Below the pieces are notes generated by a model. It ran no database searches, was not told the DNA's origin, and was given only the letters and a program-made list of their open reading frames with translations. A stretch of 31,840 bases of DNA from an uncultured Clostridium sp. (lineage in GTDB: Bacteria; Bacillota; Clostridia; TANB77; CAG-508): positions 1-31,840 of the forward strand of contig USDF01000018.1 in the NCBI GenBank assembly GCA_900553405.1, read 5' to 3'. Position numbers and translations under genes: made by a program. Shown one piece after another: positions 8,436-16,380 of the stretch (positions are counted from its first letter, which is position 1; the number at the start of each line of letters is the position of its first letter).

Positions 8436-10532
8436 ATGAGTGATAAAAAAATAATTTCAAAAATTACATCAGGTGTGTTATTAGGAACAATGCTTGTATA
8501 CCAAGCACCAGTACTTGCTTTTACAAAAGATGAAACAGTATATTCTAAACTAGATGCAAGTGGAAATGCTTACAATACAATAGTAAGTGATCATATAAGA
8601 AATACTGAAAAAGAAAAGATAATTAATGATATAACAGATTTGTTAAATTTAAAAAATAATGGAGAGCAAGAGTATACTGCAGATGGCAATAAATTAGTAT
8701 GGAATGCAGATGAGAGTGATATTTATTATCAAGGCGAATCTCAAAAAGAATTACCAATAAAATGTAGTATTAAATATGAATTAGATGGAAAAGAAGTATC
8801 TGCAAAAGAAATTGCAGGAAAATCTGGAAAAGTAAAAATTACGGTAGAATACACAAACAAAGACAAACATGTTGTAAAAATAAATGGAAAAAATGAAACA
8901 TTATATACACCATTTGTTGTAGTGTGTGGAACAATTATAAATAATGAAAATAATAAGAATATAGAAATTACAAATGGTAAAATGATAGACAATGGAAATA
9001 AAACAACACTTATAGGAATTACATTACCAGGAATGCAAGAGAGCTTAGGAATATCTAAAGGAAAATTAGAAATTCCTAATAAATTAGAGATTACTATGGA
9101 AGCTTCAAATTTTGAAATGGAAAATATAGTAACATATGTTACACCAAAAATAATAGAATCAAGCGATTTAAATATGCTAAATGATATAGACGAAATATAT
9201 AGTAAAGTAAATGAATTACAAAGTTCAAGCAAACAAATAGAAGATGGAGCAAATAAATTAAAAGATGGTTCAAGTCAATTAGTAGATGGAGTAAAAGAAT
9301 TAAAAGACGGAACAAGTGCAGCATATAGCGGATCTAAAATGATTGAAAGTGCAGTTGAAAGTAGTACAAAAAGCTTACAATCAGATAAATCAGCAGCAGT
9401 AGATAGTAAAACATTGGCAGCAATTAAGAATCAAGCAGAATCATCAGCAACATTATCTGAAGAACAAAAGGCAGCAATTAAGACCCAAGCAGAAGCAGGA
9501 GCTGCATTAACAAAAGAACAAGAGGCAGCAATTAAAGCCCAAGCAGAAGCAGGAGCAGCACTAACAGAAGAACAAAAAGCAGCAATTAAAGCACAGGCAG
9601 AAGCAAATGCAGTATTAACAAAAGAACAAAAAGCAGCAATTAAGGCACAGGCAGAAGCATCTGCAACATTAACAGAAACACAAAAAACAGCAATCAAAAA
9701 ACAAGCAACATTAACAGAGGCCAAAAAAACAGCAATAATAACAAGTGCTCAAAGTAAATATCCAGCAATATTAACAGAAGCAGAAAAACAATTAATAATA
9801 TCAGTAGCACAAGAAACAGCGTATACATCAGCTATAGAAGCAGCACAAGCATCTGCAAAACAAGCAGCAGGAGAAACAGCAGTGCAAACGGCAGAAAAAA
9901 TAGCAAAGCAAGTAGCAGGTGAAACAGCAGTGCAAGTAGCTATAAGCACAGCAAAACAAGCAGCAGGAACTACAGCAGTAGAAGTGGCAGGTCAAACAGC
10001 AAAACAAGCAGCAGGAGAAACAGCAGTGCAAGTAGCTGGAACAACAGCAAAACAAGTAGCAGGCCAAACAGCAACAACTACAGCTACACAAGTTGGAAAC
10101 CAAGCAAAACAAAAATTTACAAACCAAGTAGTTTCTCAAATGAGTACATTAGGTGAATCTTTAGGGGAATTAGCAGATGGATTATCAACATTAGATAGTG
10201 GAGTAGAGAAATTATCTGTAGGAACAAACCAATTAGATTCAGGAATAACAGAACTAGCAGAAGGAATAACAAAATTTAATACAGAAGGAATAGATAAAAT
10301 TTGCAATTATATAAATGGAGATTTAAAAGATATAACAACAAGAATAGATAAATTAGAAGAATTAGCAAATAACTACAATAACTTTACAATGTTAAATAAT
10401 GGAGACGAAGGAAATGTAAAATTCATAATGATATCAGATGGAATAAAAAGTGAAGAAGACAGCAAAGAAAAGATGATTGTAGAAAATAGAGTTGAAGGTA
10501 CAAAAGAAGAAAACTCAGAAAATAAAGATTAG
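8436..10532 (+). CDS. Secreted alanine-rich heptad-repeat protein, partner of the MMPL transporter
   Basis: A signal peptide is visible (KKIISKITSGVLLGTMLVYQ, then APVLAF with likely cleavage after VLA). Residues about 30-240 form a mainly beta-type domain. Heptad runs of the L-x-x-G kind (KLKDGSSQLVDGVKELKDG) follow, as in YhgE/Pip-like proteins. The middle is an insert of two repeat families: about five copies of an 18-residue unit (EQKAAIKAQAEAGAALTE) and four to five of a 16-residue unit (AKQAAGETAVQVAGTT). L-x-x-G heptads return near 565-620. The C terminus is acidic and lacks a membrane anchor or LPxTG, unlike many relatives. It probably forms a long extracellular helical rod working with the transporter; this is inference. 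AAAGGAAG precedes the start. Confidence 0.8.
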   Translation: MSDKKIISKITSGVLLGTMLVYQAPVLAFTKDETVYSKLDASGNAYNTIVSDHIRNTEKEKIINDITDLLNLKNNGEQEYTADGNKLVWNADESDIYYQGESQKELPIKCSIKYELDGKEVSAKEIAGKSGKVKITVEYTNKDKHVVKINGKNETLYTPFVVVCGTIINNENNKNIEITNGKMIDNGNKTTLIGITLPGMQESLGISKGKLEIPNKLEITMEASNFEMENIVTYVTPKIIESSDLNMLNDIDEIYSKVNELQSSSKQIEDGANKLKDGSSQLVDGVKELKDGTSAAYSGSKMIESAVESSTKSLQSDKSAAVDSKTLAAIKNQAESSATLSEEQKAAIKTQAEAGAALTKEQEAAIKAQAEAGAALTEEQKAAIKAQAEANAVLTKEQKAAIKAQAEASATLTETQKTAIKKQATLTEAKKTAIITSAQSKYPAILTEAEKQLIISVAQETAYTSAIEAAQASAKQAAGETAVQTAEKIAKQVAGETAVQVAISTAKQAAGTTAVEVAGQTAKQAAGETAVQVAGTTAKQVAGQTATTTATQVGNQAKQKFTNQVVSQMSTLGESLGELADGLSTLDSGVEKLSVGTNQLDSGITELAEGITKFNTEGIDKICNYINGDLKDITTRIDKLEELANNYNNFTMLNNGDEGNVKFIMISDGIKSEEDSKEKMIVENRVEGTKEENSENKD
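9445..10110 (+). repeat. Two consecutive coding repeat arrays (54-bp and 48-bp units)
   Basis: From about 9460 to 9710 the coding DNA repeats every 54 bp, the last copy shortened. From about 9850 to 10080 it repeats every 48 bp. Copies differ mostly at silent or conservative positions. Such arrays can gain or lose units by slippage, so rod length may vary between strains. Confidence 0.8.
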
Positions 10533-10534
10533 AT

Positions 10535-10574
10535 AAAAATGTCAATAGGGGTGTTCCTTATTGACATTTTTTTT
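10535..10574 (+). terminator. Terminator of the MMPL operon
   Basis: AAAAATGTCAATA pairs with TATTGACATTTTT across a short GGTGTTCC-type loop, followed by further T's. It ends the operon just before the response-regulator promoter. Confidence 0.9.
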
Positions 10575-10585
10575 GATATAATTTA

Positions 10586-10617
10586 TTCATACAAAGTTCA
10601 TATTCAATTAGTATAAT
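10586..10617 (+). promoter_or_regulatory. Direct-repeat operator and promoter of the two-component operon
   Basis: TTCAT at 10586-10590 and 10597-10601 (11 bp apart) and TATAAT at 10612-10617 reproduce the spacing at 6237-6268 exactly: 15 bp from the second TTCAT to the -10 box in both. This suggests autoregulation by the encoded response regulator. Confidence 0.65.
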
Positions 10618-10724
10618 AATTAAATAAAATAATGAAAAAATATATTAGTAATTCGGTAAATTTAAAAGATTATAAAACAAATAAAAACGTGAAATTAATA
10701 AAAAAATAGAAGACGGAGGAAATT

Positions 10725-11420
10725 ATGTTTAACATTTTGGTTGTAGAAGATGATAAAAATTTAAGAAAATTAATTATAACTTGCTTAAAGAGAGAAAACT
10801 ATAATACATACGAGGCAACAAATGGAGTAGAAGCATTAAATGTATTAGATGAACAATATATAGATTTAATAGTAACAGACATAATGATGCCACAAATGGA
10901 TGGATATGAGCTAATAAGAGAATTAAGAGAGGCAAATTACTCAATGCCAATATTATTAGTAACAGCTAAAAGTACTTTGTCAGATAAAAAGGAAGGTTTC
11001 TTATTAGGAGCAGACGATTATATGGTAAAGCCAATAGATGTAGAAGAGTTGCCATTAAGAGTAAAGGCATTATTAAAAAGATCAAAGCAAGCAAGTGAAA
11101 AAAGAATAGAAATAGGAAAACTTGTAATAGACTATAATAAGTTATCAGTTACAAGGGATGGAAAAGAATATCAACTAGCACAAAAAGAATTTTATTTGTT
11201 ATATAAACTAGTAAGTACTCCAGACACAATTTTAACAAGGCAAGAATTAATAGAGGAAGTCTGGGGACTAGATAGTGAGTCTGATTTTAGAACAGTTGAT
11301 GTTCATATAAAAAGATTAAGAGAAAAATTATATGATGTAGATGAAATAGAAATTGAAACAATTAGAGGGATAGGTTATAAATTAGTAATAAAAGGTGAAA
11401 ATAAATGTTTAAAAAAATAG
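10725..11420 (+). CDS. OmpR/PhoB-family response regulator
   Basis: The receiver domain (1-115) has the acidic pair D9-D10, phospho-acceptor D52 in VTDIMMP, switch T80 and K102 in VKP. The C-terminal winged helix (about 128-228) has the usual RTVDVHIKRLREKL recognition region and ends in RGIGYKL. GACGGAGGA precedes the ATG. It overlaps the histidine kinase gene by 16 bp, the standard coupling. Given the matching operators at 6237 and 10586, it probably activates both its own operon and the MMPL operon; that regulatory link is inference. Confidence 0.95.
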   Translation: MFNILVVEDDKNLRKLIITCLKRENYNTYEATNGVEALNVLDEQYIDLIVTDIMMPQMDGYELIRELREANYSMPILLVTAKSTLSDKKEGFLLGADDYMVKPIDVEELPLRVKALLKRSKQASEKRIEIGKLVIDYNKLSVTRDGKEYQLAQKEFYLLYKLVSTPDTILTRQELIEEVWGLDSESDFRTVDVHIKRLREKLYDVDEIEIETIRGIGYKLVIKGENKCLKK

Positions 11421-12532
11421 TACAAAAAATATTTGGAAAAAGAAATTCAATGCAAAGAAGTTTAATGAGAAGTTTTATTATAGCATTAGTGCTAGTAGCA
11501 ATACTAACAGTAATAGAATTTTCAGTACTTGTAGTACCAACAATGCAAGATAAATTAATAGAAATAAATATTCACGACAAAGAACAAATAGATAGTCTTA
11601 TATACATAACAAGAAAAATTTGTGGATTTGCAATACTAAATATAGTAATTATAAGTGCTGTATTAGTAAGAATAAATTTAAAAAATATATTTAGGCCAAT
11701 AGAGCAAATAAACGAGGCAACTAAAAAAGTGGCTTTAGGTGAATATGATATAGAACTAGAAACAAAAAGAGAAGATGAGATAGGTGAATTAACAAACAAT
11801 TTCAATAAAATGACACGTGGTTTAAAAAGTACAGAAAATTTACAAAAAGAATTTATAAATAACGTATCACACGAAATCAAAACTCCGGTATCTTCAATAG
11901 AGGGATTTGCAAAATTTTTAAAAGATAAAAATTTAACAGATGAAGAAAGAGAAGAATATGCAAATATAATTATAGAAGAAGCAAAAAGATTAGAAAACTT
12001 AACAGGAAAAATCTTAAAATTAAGCAAATTGAATAATCAAGAAATAATTACAAATAAACAAGAAATAGAAGTGGCAGAACAAATAAGAAAGGCCATAAGT
12101 TTATTAGAGCCAAAGTGGTCTAAAAAAGATATAAAAATAAATGTAAGTTTAGAAGAAAAAACATTTCTAGGTGATGAAGACCTAATATTCCAAGTATGGG
12201 TAAATATAATAGATAATGCTATAAAATTCTCAAATGAAGGAGAGAGTATAGACATAAAAGTATACGAAAAAGATAGCAACATTAATGTAGAAATAAAAGA
12301 CCACGGAATTGGAATGAAGGAAGAAGAGTTAGAAAAAGTATATGATAGATTTTATCAAATAGATAGGTCACACTCAAAAGAAGGAAGTGGACTTGGACTT
12401 GCAATAGTAAAAAGAATAGTAGAATTATCTGAAGGAAAAATAGAGATTAAAAGTAAAGAAAATAAAGGAACAACAGTTATTGTAAAATTACCAGTAACTA
12501 GCGAAAAAAATAATAAAATAATCATAAAATAG
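11405..12532 (+). CDS. Membrane sensor histidine kinase
   Basis: Two membrane helices (about 22-46 and 72-90) flank a very short outer loop of about 25 residues, so it more likely senses the membrane or a partner protein than a soluble ligand. A HAMP domain (about 91-145) leads to the H-box NVSHEIKTP with phospho-acceptor H156. The ATPase domain has the N-box NIIDNAIKFS and the G-boxes DHGIGM and GSGLGLAIVKRI. Length 375 is normal. It is co-translated with the response regulator. The short sensor loop beside an export system recalls intramembrane-sensing kinases tied to transporters, which fits signalling by the MMPL complex but is not shown. Confidence 0.93.
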   Translation: MFKKIVQKIFGKRNSMQRSLMRSFIIALVLVAILTVIEFSVLVVPTMQDKLIEINIHDKEQIDSLIYITRKICGFAILNIVIISAVLVRINLKNIFRPIEQINEATKKVALGEYDIELETKREDEIGELTNNFNKMTRGLKSTENLQKEFINNVSHEIKTPVSSIEGFAKFLKDKNLTDEEREEYANIIIEEAKRLENLTGKILKLSKLNNQEIITNKQEIEVAEQIRKAISLLEPKWSKKDIKINVSLEEKTFLGDEDLIFQVWVNIIDNAIKFSNEGESIDIKVYEKDSNINVEIKDHGIGMKEEELEKVYDRFYQIDRSHSKEGSGLGLAIVKRIVELSEGKIEIKSKENKGTTVIVKLPVTSEKNNKIIIK

Positions 12533-12540
12533 TACCAAAA

Positions 12541-12585
12541 GTACCAAAGGGGACGTTTCTAAAAGGTTAATCTGTCCCTTTTTGA
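12541..12585. repeat. Dispersed palindromic element, copy A
   Basis: The core at 12549-12578 runs from GGGGACGTTTCT through AAAAGG to TTAATCTGTCCC, with AGTACCAAA before it and TTTTT after it. It matches copies at 16318 and 28738. It may also serve as the terminator of the two-component operon, since the outer arms pair and a T-run follows. Confidence 0.8.
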
Positions 12586-12612
12586 TAATGTTTTAATTAA
12601 AGATAATATAAT

Positions 12613-12650
12613 AATGACGCAAAAGGGAAAGTACCTAATGCGTCATTTTT
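12613..12650. terminator. Hairpin overlapping the 3' end of the minus-strand gene
   Basis: AATGACGCA and TGCGTCATT form a perfect 9-bp stem followed by T's on the plus strand. The final codons and stop of the minus-strand UDP-sugar pyrophosphorylase lie within it. It may stop read-through from the kinase operon and also help end the minus-strand transcript. Confidence 0.7.
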
Positions 12651-13897
12651 AATATTTCATGTTTTTTCTCATATAATTCTTTTGCAACTTCAGGATTATG
12701 AGGTCCTGTAAAATCTTTAATTGGTGCAAATTCATCTTCTACTTCTACTTGCAATAATTCAATGTCATTAAACAAAGAAAAGGCATCAAAAATGAAAGTT
12801 TCAAATTTAAAAGTATTAGGTGTTTCTGGTACCTGTTTCATTCCTTCATCATTTATAAAAGTATTTTTCTTGAAAGCTCTGTGATAAGGTAATTTAGTAT
12901 TGCAAATTTTGTCAATAGCAGAAACATGAAATAGATGTGCCAACATATTCATTTGCCTATACAAATATTTTCCATCAACATTTTTAGCATCCTTCATAAT
13001 ATCTGTTAAGTGACAACTATTTATAATAGCAGGCTTACCATTTTTTCTAGCAAATATCCAATCTTTATCATCGACATTTTCTTTAAATAATGTTTTTGAA
13101 GCTATTAATTTATTATTGTGAATTGTCAAACCTAAAAATAAGGGATCAACAATTTCTAAAATGACATTATCTACACCACTAAATGAAAGCCATTCTATTT
13201 TCTTATTATAAATATCTTCTAAAATGCCATCAGTTTTTATAGAATTGAAAACATCGCCATTTCCATTAGATGCTTCTTTAATTTTATAAAGTTCTTCTAA
13301 AATCAAATTACAGTTTATATCTACTAAAGGAAGTTGAGATTGCTTGAAAAATTTTATATATTCTTTAGGGTAACCAAAGTAATTTTTTTCTTCAAAAAAA
13401 TCTTTAGTAGCCTGATCATTATAAATACTGGTCATAATATACCAAGGAATAATTACATTATATTTTTTACAAGCCTCTTTTAGCATATCACATAGAATTT
13501 CAAAAAGAGATTTTTTAGGGATAATATCTAATTCAAAAGTGCCTTTTGGTCCTTTATATCCAAGTCGAGTGCCTTGGCCACCAGCCATTGTTACAACAGC
13601 AAATTTCCCATTTTTAATTGTTTCTTCACCAATATTCTTATATATAACAGCATCTTCTTTAGGAAGTTTATTTTTTATGAAATAAGGTAAAGGCTCAATT
13701 AAATTATGAGGAATTACTTCATCTACTTTAGAAGCCTCATATAAGTTAAAAATTTGTTCAAAGTTAATATTACAAATTTGATTAACTAAAAACTCTTTTT
13801 CTTCATTATTCAATTCATCATAAAAAGCAAGTAAGTGTTCTTGATGATACTTTTTCAAGATTTCTTTTGCTTTTTCTAAATTTTGTACCATAAACAT
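12635..13897 (-). CDS. UDPGP-family UDP-sugar pyrophosphorylase
   Basis: The nucleotide-binding signature MAGGQGTRLGYKGPKG is that of UDP-N-acetylhexosamine and UDP-glucose pyrophosphorylases of the eukaryote-like UDPGP family, which make UDP-sugars from UTP and a sugar 1-phosphate. Further family features are FSGVDNVI and the late FETFIFDAF. Length 420 fits. The exact sugar (glucose, GlcNAc or GalNAc) cannot be read from sequence. AAAGGA lies about 5 nt upstream of the chosen ATG; an internal Met at residue 3 is possible. It follows the metallophosphoesterase on the same strand after 37 nt, so the two probably form an operon. A role in cell-envelope precursor supply is likely. Confidence 0.88.
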   Translation of the reverse strand: MFMVQNLEKAKEILKKYHQEHLLAFYDELNNEEKEFLVNQICNINFEQIFNLYEASKVDEVIPHNLIEPLPYFIKNKLPKEDAVIYKNIGEETIKNGKFAVVTMAGGQGTRLGYKGPKGTFELDIIPKKSLFEILCDMLKEACKKYNVIIPWYIMTSIYNDQATKDFFEEKNYFGYPKEYIKFFKQSQLPLVDINCNLILEELYKIKEASNGNGDVFNSIKTDGILEDIYNKKIEWLSFSGVDNVILEIVDPLFLGLTIHNNKLIASKTLFKENVDDKDWIFARKNGKPAIINSCHLTDIMKDAKNVDGKYLYRQMNMLAHLFHVSAIDKICNTKLPYHRAFKKNTFINDEGMKQVPETPNTFKFETFIFDAFSLFNDIELLQVEVEDEFAPIKDFTGPHNPEVAKELYEKKHEILKMTH

Positions 13898-13934
13898 CTA
13901 ATCCTTTTATATATCATATACAACAAACCTCAAA

Positions 13935-14729
13935 TTAGTGATTTGCTGTCCTCAAAGATTGAATAATAATTTCTTTATTAGGCATATCAGAATCTTTTAA
14001 ATATTCAATTTCTTTTTCTATATTGTAAGGAAGACGAACTAAAGTAAAACAAATAGAAGAAAGTTTTTTAGAGTCAAGTTCACCTTCTAATATCATGTAA
14101 GAAGCCATAGTCGAAAATTTAGAAGTTTCATCTTCTTCACCTTCATTAGACATCTCGACAGGAACACCAACACTTCCAACATTAAAAATAGTTTTATTTT
14201 TAAATCTAAAAATACTAGGTGTATGTAGATGACCATAACCTATTACATCAGGAATTGGATCATTCTTAGTCTTACCAAGAAACTCAGTATTTTTAAATAA
14301 ATCTTCAGGATTACTAATAATTTTATTAAAGTAAATTGTATCTGAATTTGGATACATTGGGTTAAAAATATGTTCTAAACTAAATGGAGAAGCATGAAAT
14401 AGACGTATTAAATGTCCACTTAAATAGAATTCATAAGAAACAGGGCAATTATAAAGGAATTTAGCTCTTTCTTCTCCAATTCGGTCTCTAGTCCAAAATC
14501 TGCCATATTCAATTCCAGGTCTACAAATAATTTCATCACAATTACCTAAGAGAATGACTTCACATTTTTTACGCAATAAATCTATAACTTTGTCCGGATT
14601 TGCACACTTAATAACGCTATCTCCAAGACAAAAAATCTTTTTGATACCTCTTCTTTCAATATCACTTAAGACTGCTCTTAGAGCAGTTAAATTACCATGT
14701 ACATCAGACAAAATTGCAATTCTTTCCAT
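13935..14729 (-). CDS. Calcineurin-like metallophosphoesterase
   Basis: The metal ligands of the family are in order: D9 and H11 in SDVHGN, D37 in LGDS, N63 in LGNCDE, and late His residues in GYGHLHTPS. The family's usual GNHD is GNCD here, so the His that normally helps the leaving group is Cys. Length 264 is typical of the cytosolic YfcE/ApaH-like group. The substrate is unknown: a phosphodiester or nucleotide is possible. AGGAGA precedes the ATG. A good promoter lies upstream on the minus strand (14754-14782). The downstream partner is the UDP-sugar pyrophosphorylase. Confidence 0.88.
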   Translation of the reverse strand: MERIAILSDVHGNLTALRAVLSDIERRGIKKIFCLGDSVIKCANPDKVIDLLRKKCEVILLGNCDEIICRPGIEYGRFWTRDRIGEERAKFLYNCPVSYEFYLSGHLIRLFHASPFSLEHIFNPMYPNSDTIYFNKIISNPEDLFKNTEFLGKTKNDPIPDVIGYGHLHTPSIFRFKNKTIFNVGSVGVPVEMSNEGEEDETSKFSTMASYMILEGELDSKKLSSICFTLVRLPYNIEKEIEYLKDSDMPNKEIIIQSLRTANH

Positions 14730-14753
14730 AATTTTCTCCTTTTACTGAAGATA

Positions 14754-14782
14754 ATTATATAATAAAAAAATATTATTTACAA
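14754..14782 (-). promoter_or_regulatory. Promoter of the metallophosphoesterase operon
   Basis: Read on the minus strand: TTGTAA (14782-14777), 17 bp, TATAAT (14759-14754), a near-consensus housekeeping promoter. The rest of 14783-14930 is AT-rich without visible genes. Confidence 0.65.
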
Positions 14783-14933
14783 TAAATTACCATAATAATC
14801 TAGTAAAAAATTATTCTGTAATTGGATTTAAGTAAAAGAGGATAGCAATAGAATAAAATGAATAATGATATATATATTAAAAAATAGTATTTTAATTAAA
14901 AAGCTTAATAAGAATTGAAAAAGTAAAAATATC

Positions 14934-14961
14934 AAAAGCCCTTCATAAATTTGAAGGGCTT
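14934..14961 (-). terminator. Terminator of the 160-aa orphan gene
   Basis: AAAAGCCCTTCA and TGAAGGGCTTTT are perfect arms just past the stop of the minus-strand gene, so this is its terminator. The T-run on the minus strand is interrupted. Confidence 0.85.
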
Positions 14962-14967
14962 TTGGGT

Positions 14968-15450
14968 TTAGTCTCTATTAATAATAGAGCTAATGTACTG
15001 CTGCGATGAAGAATTAATTTGTGAAAAAGACCAAATGCCTTTTTCTTTATCCTTTGTACATCCAAGTTTATTAAGGATGTCAATAGTGGATGCATTAATT
15101 ATCTTCATGATTTCAGGATCAGCATCATAAGGATGAACGGCCATATAAACTATAGGCCTAAAATCATAAGTACGGTGCGGATCCATTGTAAGCCAAATCA
15201 TACCTCCAACAACAATATCTTCCAAAAGCCTACTATTCCTAGTAGGATCAAGTAACCTGGGGTCAACTACATCAAAAGCCATTCTGACATATTCATGCTG
15301 ATCCTCGTAATTGGAATCGTAATTGTACCGGATTTGGCCTATTAGAGTACGTGAACTTTTCTCAATAATATCAAGAAAAATTGATGGGACATCTCCTTTT
15401 CTGTCGATAGTAGAAACTCTAAAGAAAACCTTACCACAATGTTGAAGCAT
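14968..15450 (-). CDS. Protein of unknown function (160 aa)
   Basis: I do not recognise the family. The protein is soluble, has no signal peptide, and is fairly rich in Asp, Arg and aromatic residues (VRMAFDVVDPRLLDP, VVGGMIWLTMDPHRTYDF), suggesting a compact alpha/beta domain. AAAGGAGAT lies about 6 nt before the ATG. A near-perfect promoter stands upstream on the minus strand and a terminator follows closely, so it is a single-gene unit. Base composition is clearly unlike its neighbours: I count 24 and 26 G+C in the 60-base stretches 15181-15240 and 15241-15300, against 15 in 1561-1620. That may mean transfer or selection for expression. Confidence 0.75.
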   Translation of the reverse strand: MLQHCGKVFFRVSTIDRKGDVPSIFLDIIEKSSRTLIGQIRYNYDSNYEDQHEYVRMAFDVVDPRLLDPTRNSRLLEDIVVGGMIWLTMDPHRTYDFRPIVYMAVHPYDADPEIMKIINASTIDILNKLGCTKDKEKGIWSFSQINSSSQQYISSIINRD

Positions 15451-15498
15451 AATAGATATCTCCTTTCAAATAAATAAATGTTTATTTGTAACTCAAAT

Positions 15499-15527
15499 AT
15501 AATATCAAATATTATGTAAAATGTCAA
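15499..15527 (-). promoter_or_regulatory. Promoter of the 160-aa orphan gene
   Basis: On the minus strand TTGACA (15527-15522) is followed after 17 bp by TATTAT (15504-15499). This is one of the best promoters in the window and faces away from the one at 15610-15638. Confidence 0.7.
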
Positions 15528-15609
15528 TAAATTTCTTAAAAAAATAGTACATCCTAAAAAACAGAATGCAAAAGAATAGGTGTAATTTATAATAAAAGTA
15601 CAAAAATGC

Positions 15610-15638
15610 TTGTATTATGTTAAATGCTATGCTATACT
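15610..15638 (+). promoter_or_regulatory. Promoter of the 190-aa orphan gene
   Basis: TTGTAT (15610-15615), 17 bp, TATACT (15633-15638). It reads towards the gene at 15687. Confidence 0.6.
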
Positions 15639-15686
15639 AATTAGCAGTAACATGTCAGTTAAAATAATTTATTGAAGGAGGACACT

Positions 15687-16259
15687 ATGAAACAGTACAC
15701 ATTACAAAGTTATTTTAAGAGTCTATGCAATAGCTTTTATATTGCATATGTAGAAGTAAAACGGTTAGAAAGAGAACTGAAAGAAGCAGATTCAACAGTT
15801 GAAAAAGAAAACTTGGAAAATGTAAAAGAAGTATTGAAAATAATGAAAGATACTGAAAGTCCAATTCATAAGTACATTAACTTTAAATCCACAGAGCCAG
15901 AGCTGGAGGCAGAAAAAGTAAGACTAGAACAAATTATTCATCAAAAAGATGAAAAAAGAAAAAATATGAACGAAGAAAATTCGTTTTGGTCTGAATGGAT
16001 GTGGCATTTAGAAAATGAAATTTGGAGAGTTTTATTGAAGATAGAGAGGATGGAGAAAACAATCATTGTTACTTCAAAAGAGGAAGTATATGCACTCATG
16101 TTTGTCTATCGCAGTGAAGGATTAATACCCATATTAAATACCAAAGAACAATATTTAGAATCTTTCCCAAAGAGCGATAAAGTCTGTTGCGACTTTTTAA
16201 AAATCTATTTGACTGAAAATGAAGAAAAAATGAAAAAATTCTGCGAAGAAAATGTCTAA
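15687..16259 (+). CDS. Helical cytoplasmic protein of unknown function (190 aa)
   Basis: I do not recognise this protein. It is charged and largely helical: residues about 20-60 and 72-130 show heptad-like Leu/Ile spacing, predicting coiled coils, followed by a small mixed domain ending in charged residues. There is no signal peptide or membrane segment. I chose the ATG at 15687 because AAGGAGG lies 5 nt upstream; a TTG at 15672 in the same frame would place the ribosome site inside the coding region. It is a single-gene unit with its own promoter (15610-15638) and terminator (16263-16304), divergent from the other orphan gene at 14968. Confidence 0.75.
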   Translation: MKQYTLQSYFKSLCNSFYIAYVEVKRLERELKEADSTVEKENLENVKEVLKIMKDTESPIHKYINFKSTEPELEAEKVRLEQIIHQKDEKRKNMNEENSFWSEWMWHLENEIWRVLLKIERMEKTIIVTSKEEVYALMFVYRSEGLIPILNTKEQYLESFPKSDKVCCDFLKIYLTENEEKMKKFCEENV

Positions 16260-16262
16260 CCT

Positions 16263-16304
16263 AAAACACCATTTGCATTTAAATAAGTGCAAATGGTGTT
16301 TTCA
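16263..16304 (+). terminator. Terminator of the 190-aa orphan gene
   Basis: AAAACACCATTTGCA and TGCAAATGGTGTTTT form a perfect 15-bp stem with a loop of about 10 nt. The symmetric A and T ends mean it could work in both directions and so may also serve the minus-strand flippase gene. Confidence 0.9.
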
Positions 16305-16309
16305 TGTGC

Positions 16310-16355
16310 ACTCCATTGGGGACGTTTCCTTTTGGTTAATCTGTCCCTTTTGGTG
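16310..16355. repeat. Dispersed palindromic element, copy B
   Basis: The core at 16318-16347 runs from GGGGACGTTTCC through TTTTGG to TTAATCTGTCCC, followed by TTTTGGT. Positions 16319-16347 are identical over 29 bp to the reverse complement of copy C at 28738-28766. It lies between two convergent genes. Confidence 0.9.
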
Positions 16356-16380
16356 TGTCTAACTAAAAGTTCTTAATATA

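Noticed and set aside
9440..9720. CRISPR-like array because of regular 54-bp repeats
   Set aside because: The repeats are in-frame coding units with no spacer/repeat alternation and no cas genes nearby.
8741..10139. Long minus-strand open frames opposite the heptad-repeat gene
   Set aside because: They are rich in Cys, Leu or Ser because they mirror Ala/Lys/Gln-rich repeats, and they lack ribosome sites. The plus-strand gene has a signal peptide and operon context.
11572..12282. Minus-strand frames opposite the histidine kinase
   Set aside because: They lie fully inside a gene with all kinase motifs and have no start signals of their own.
15672..15686. TTG start at 15672 for the 190-aa gene
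   Set aside because: The AAGGAGG ribosome site would lie inside the coding region; the ATG at 15687 is correctly spaced from it.
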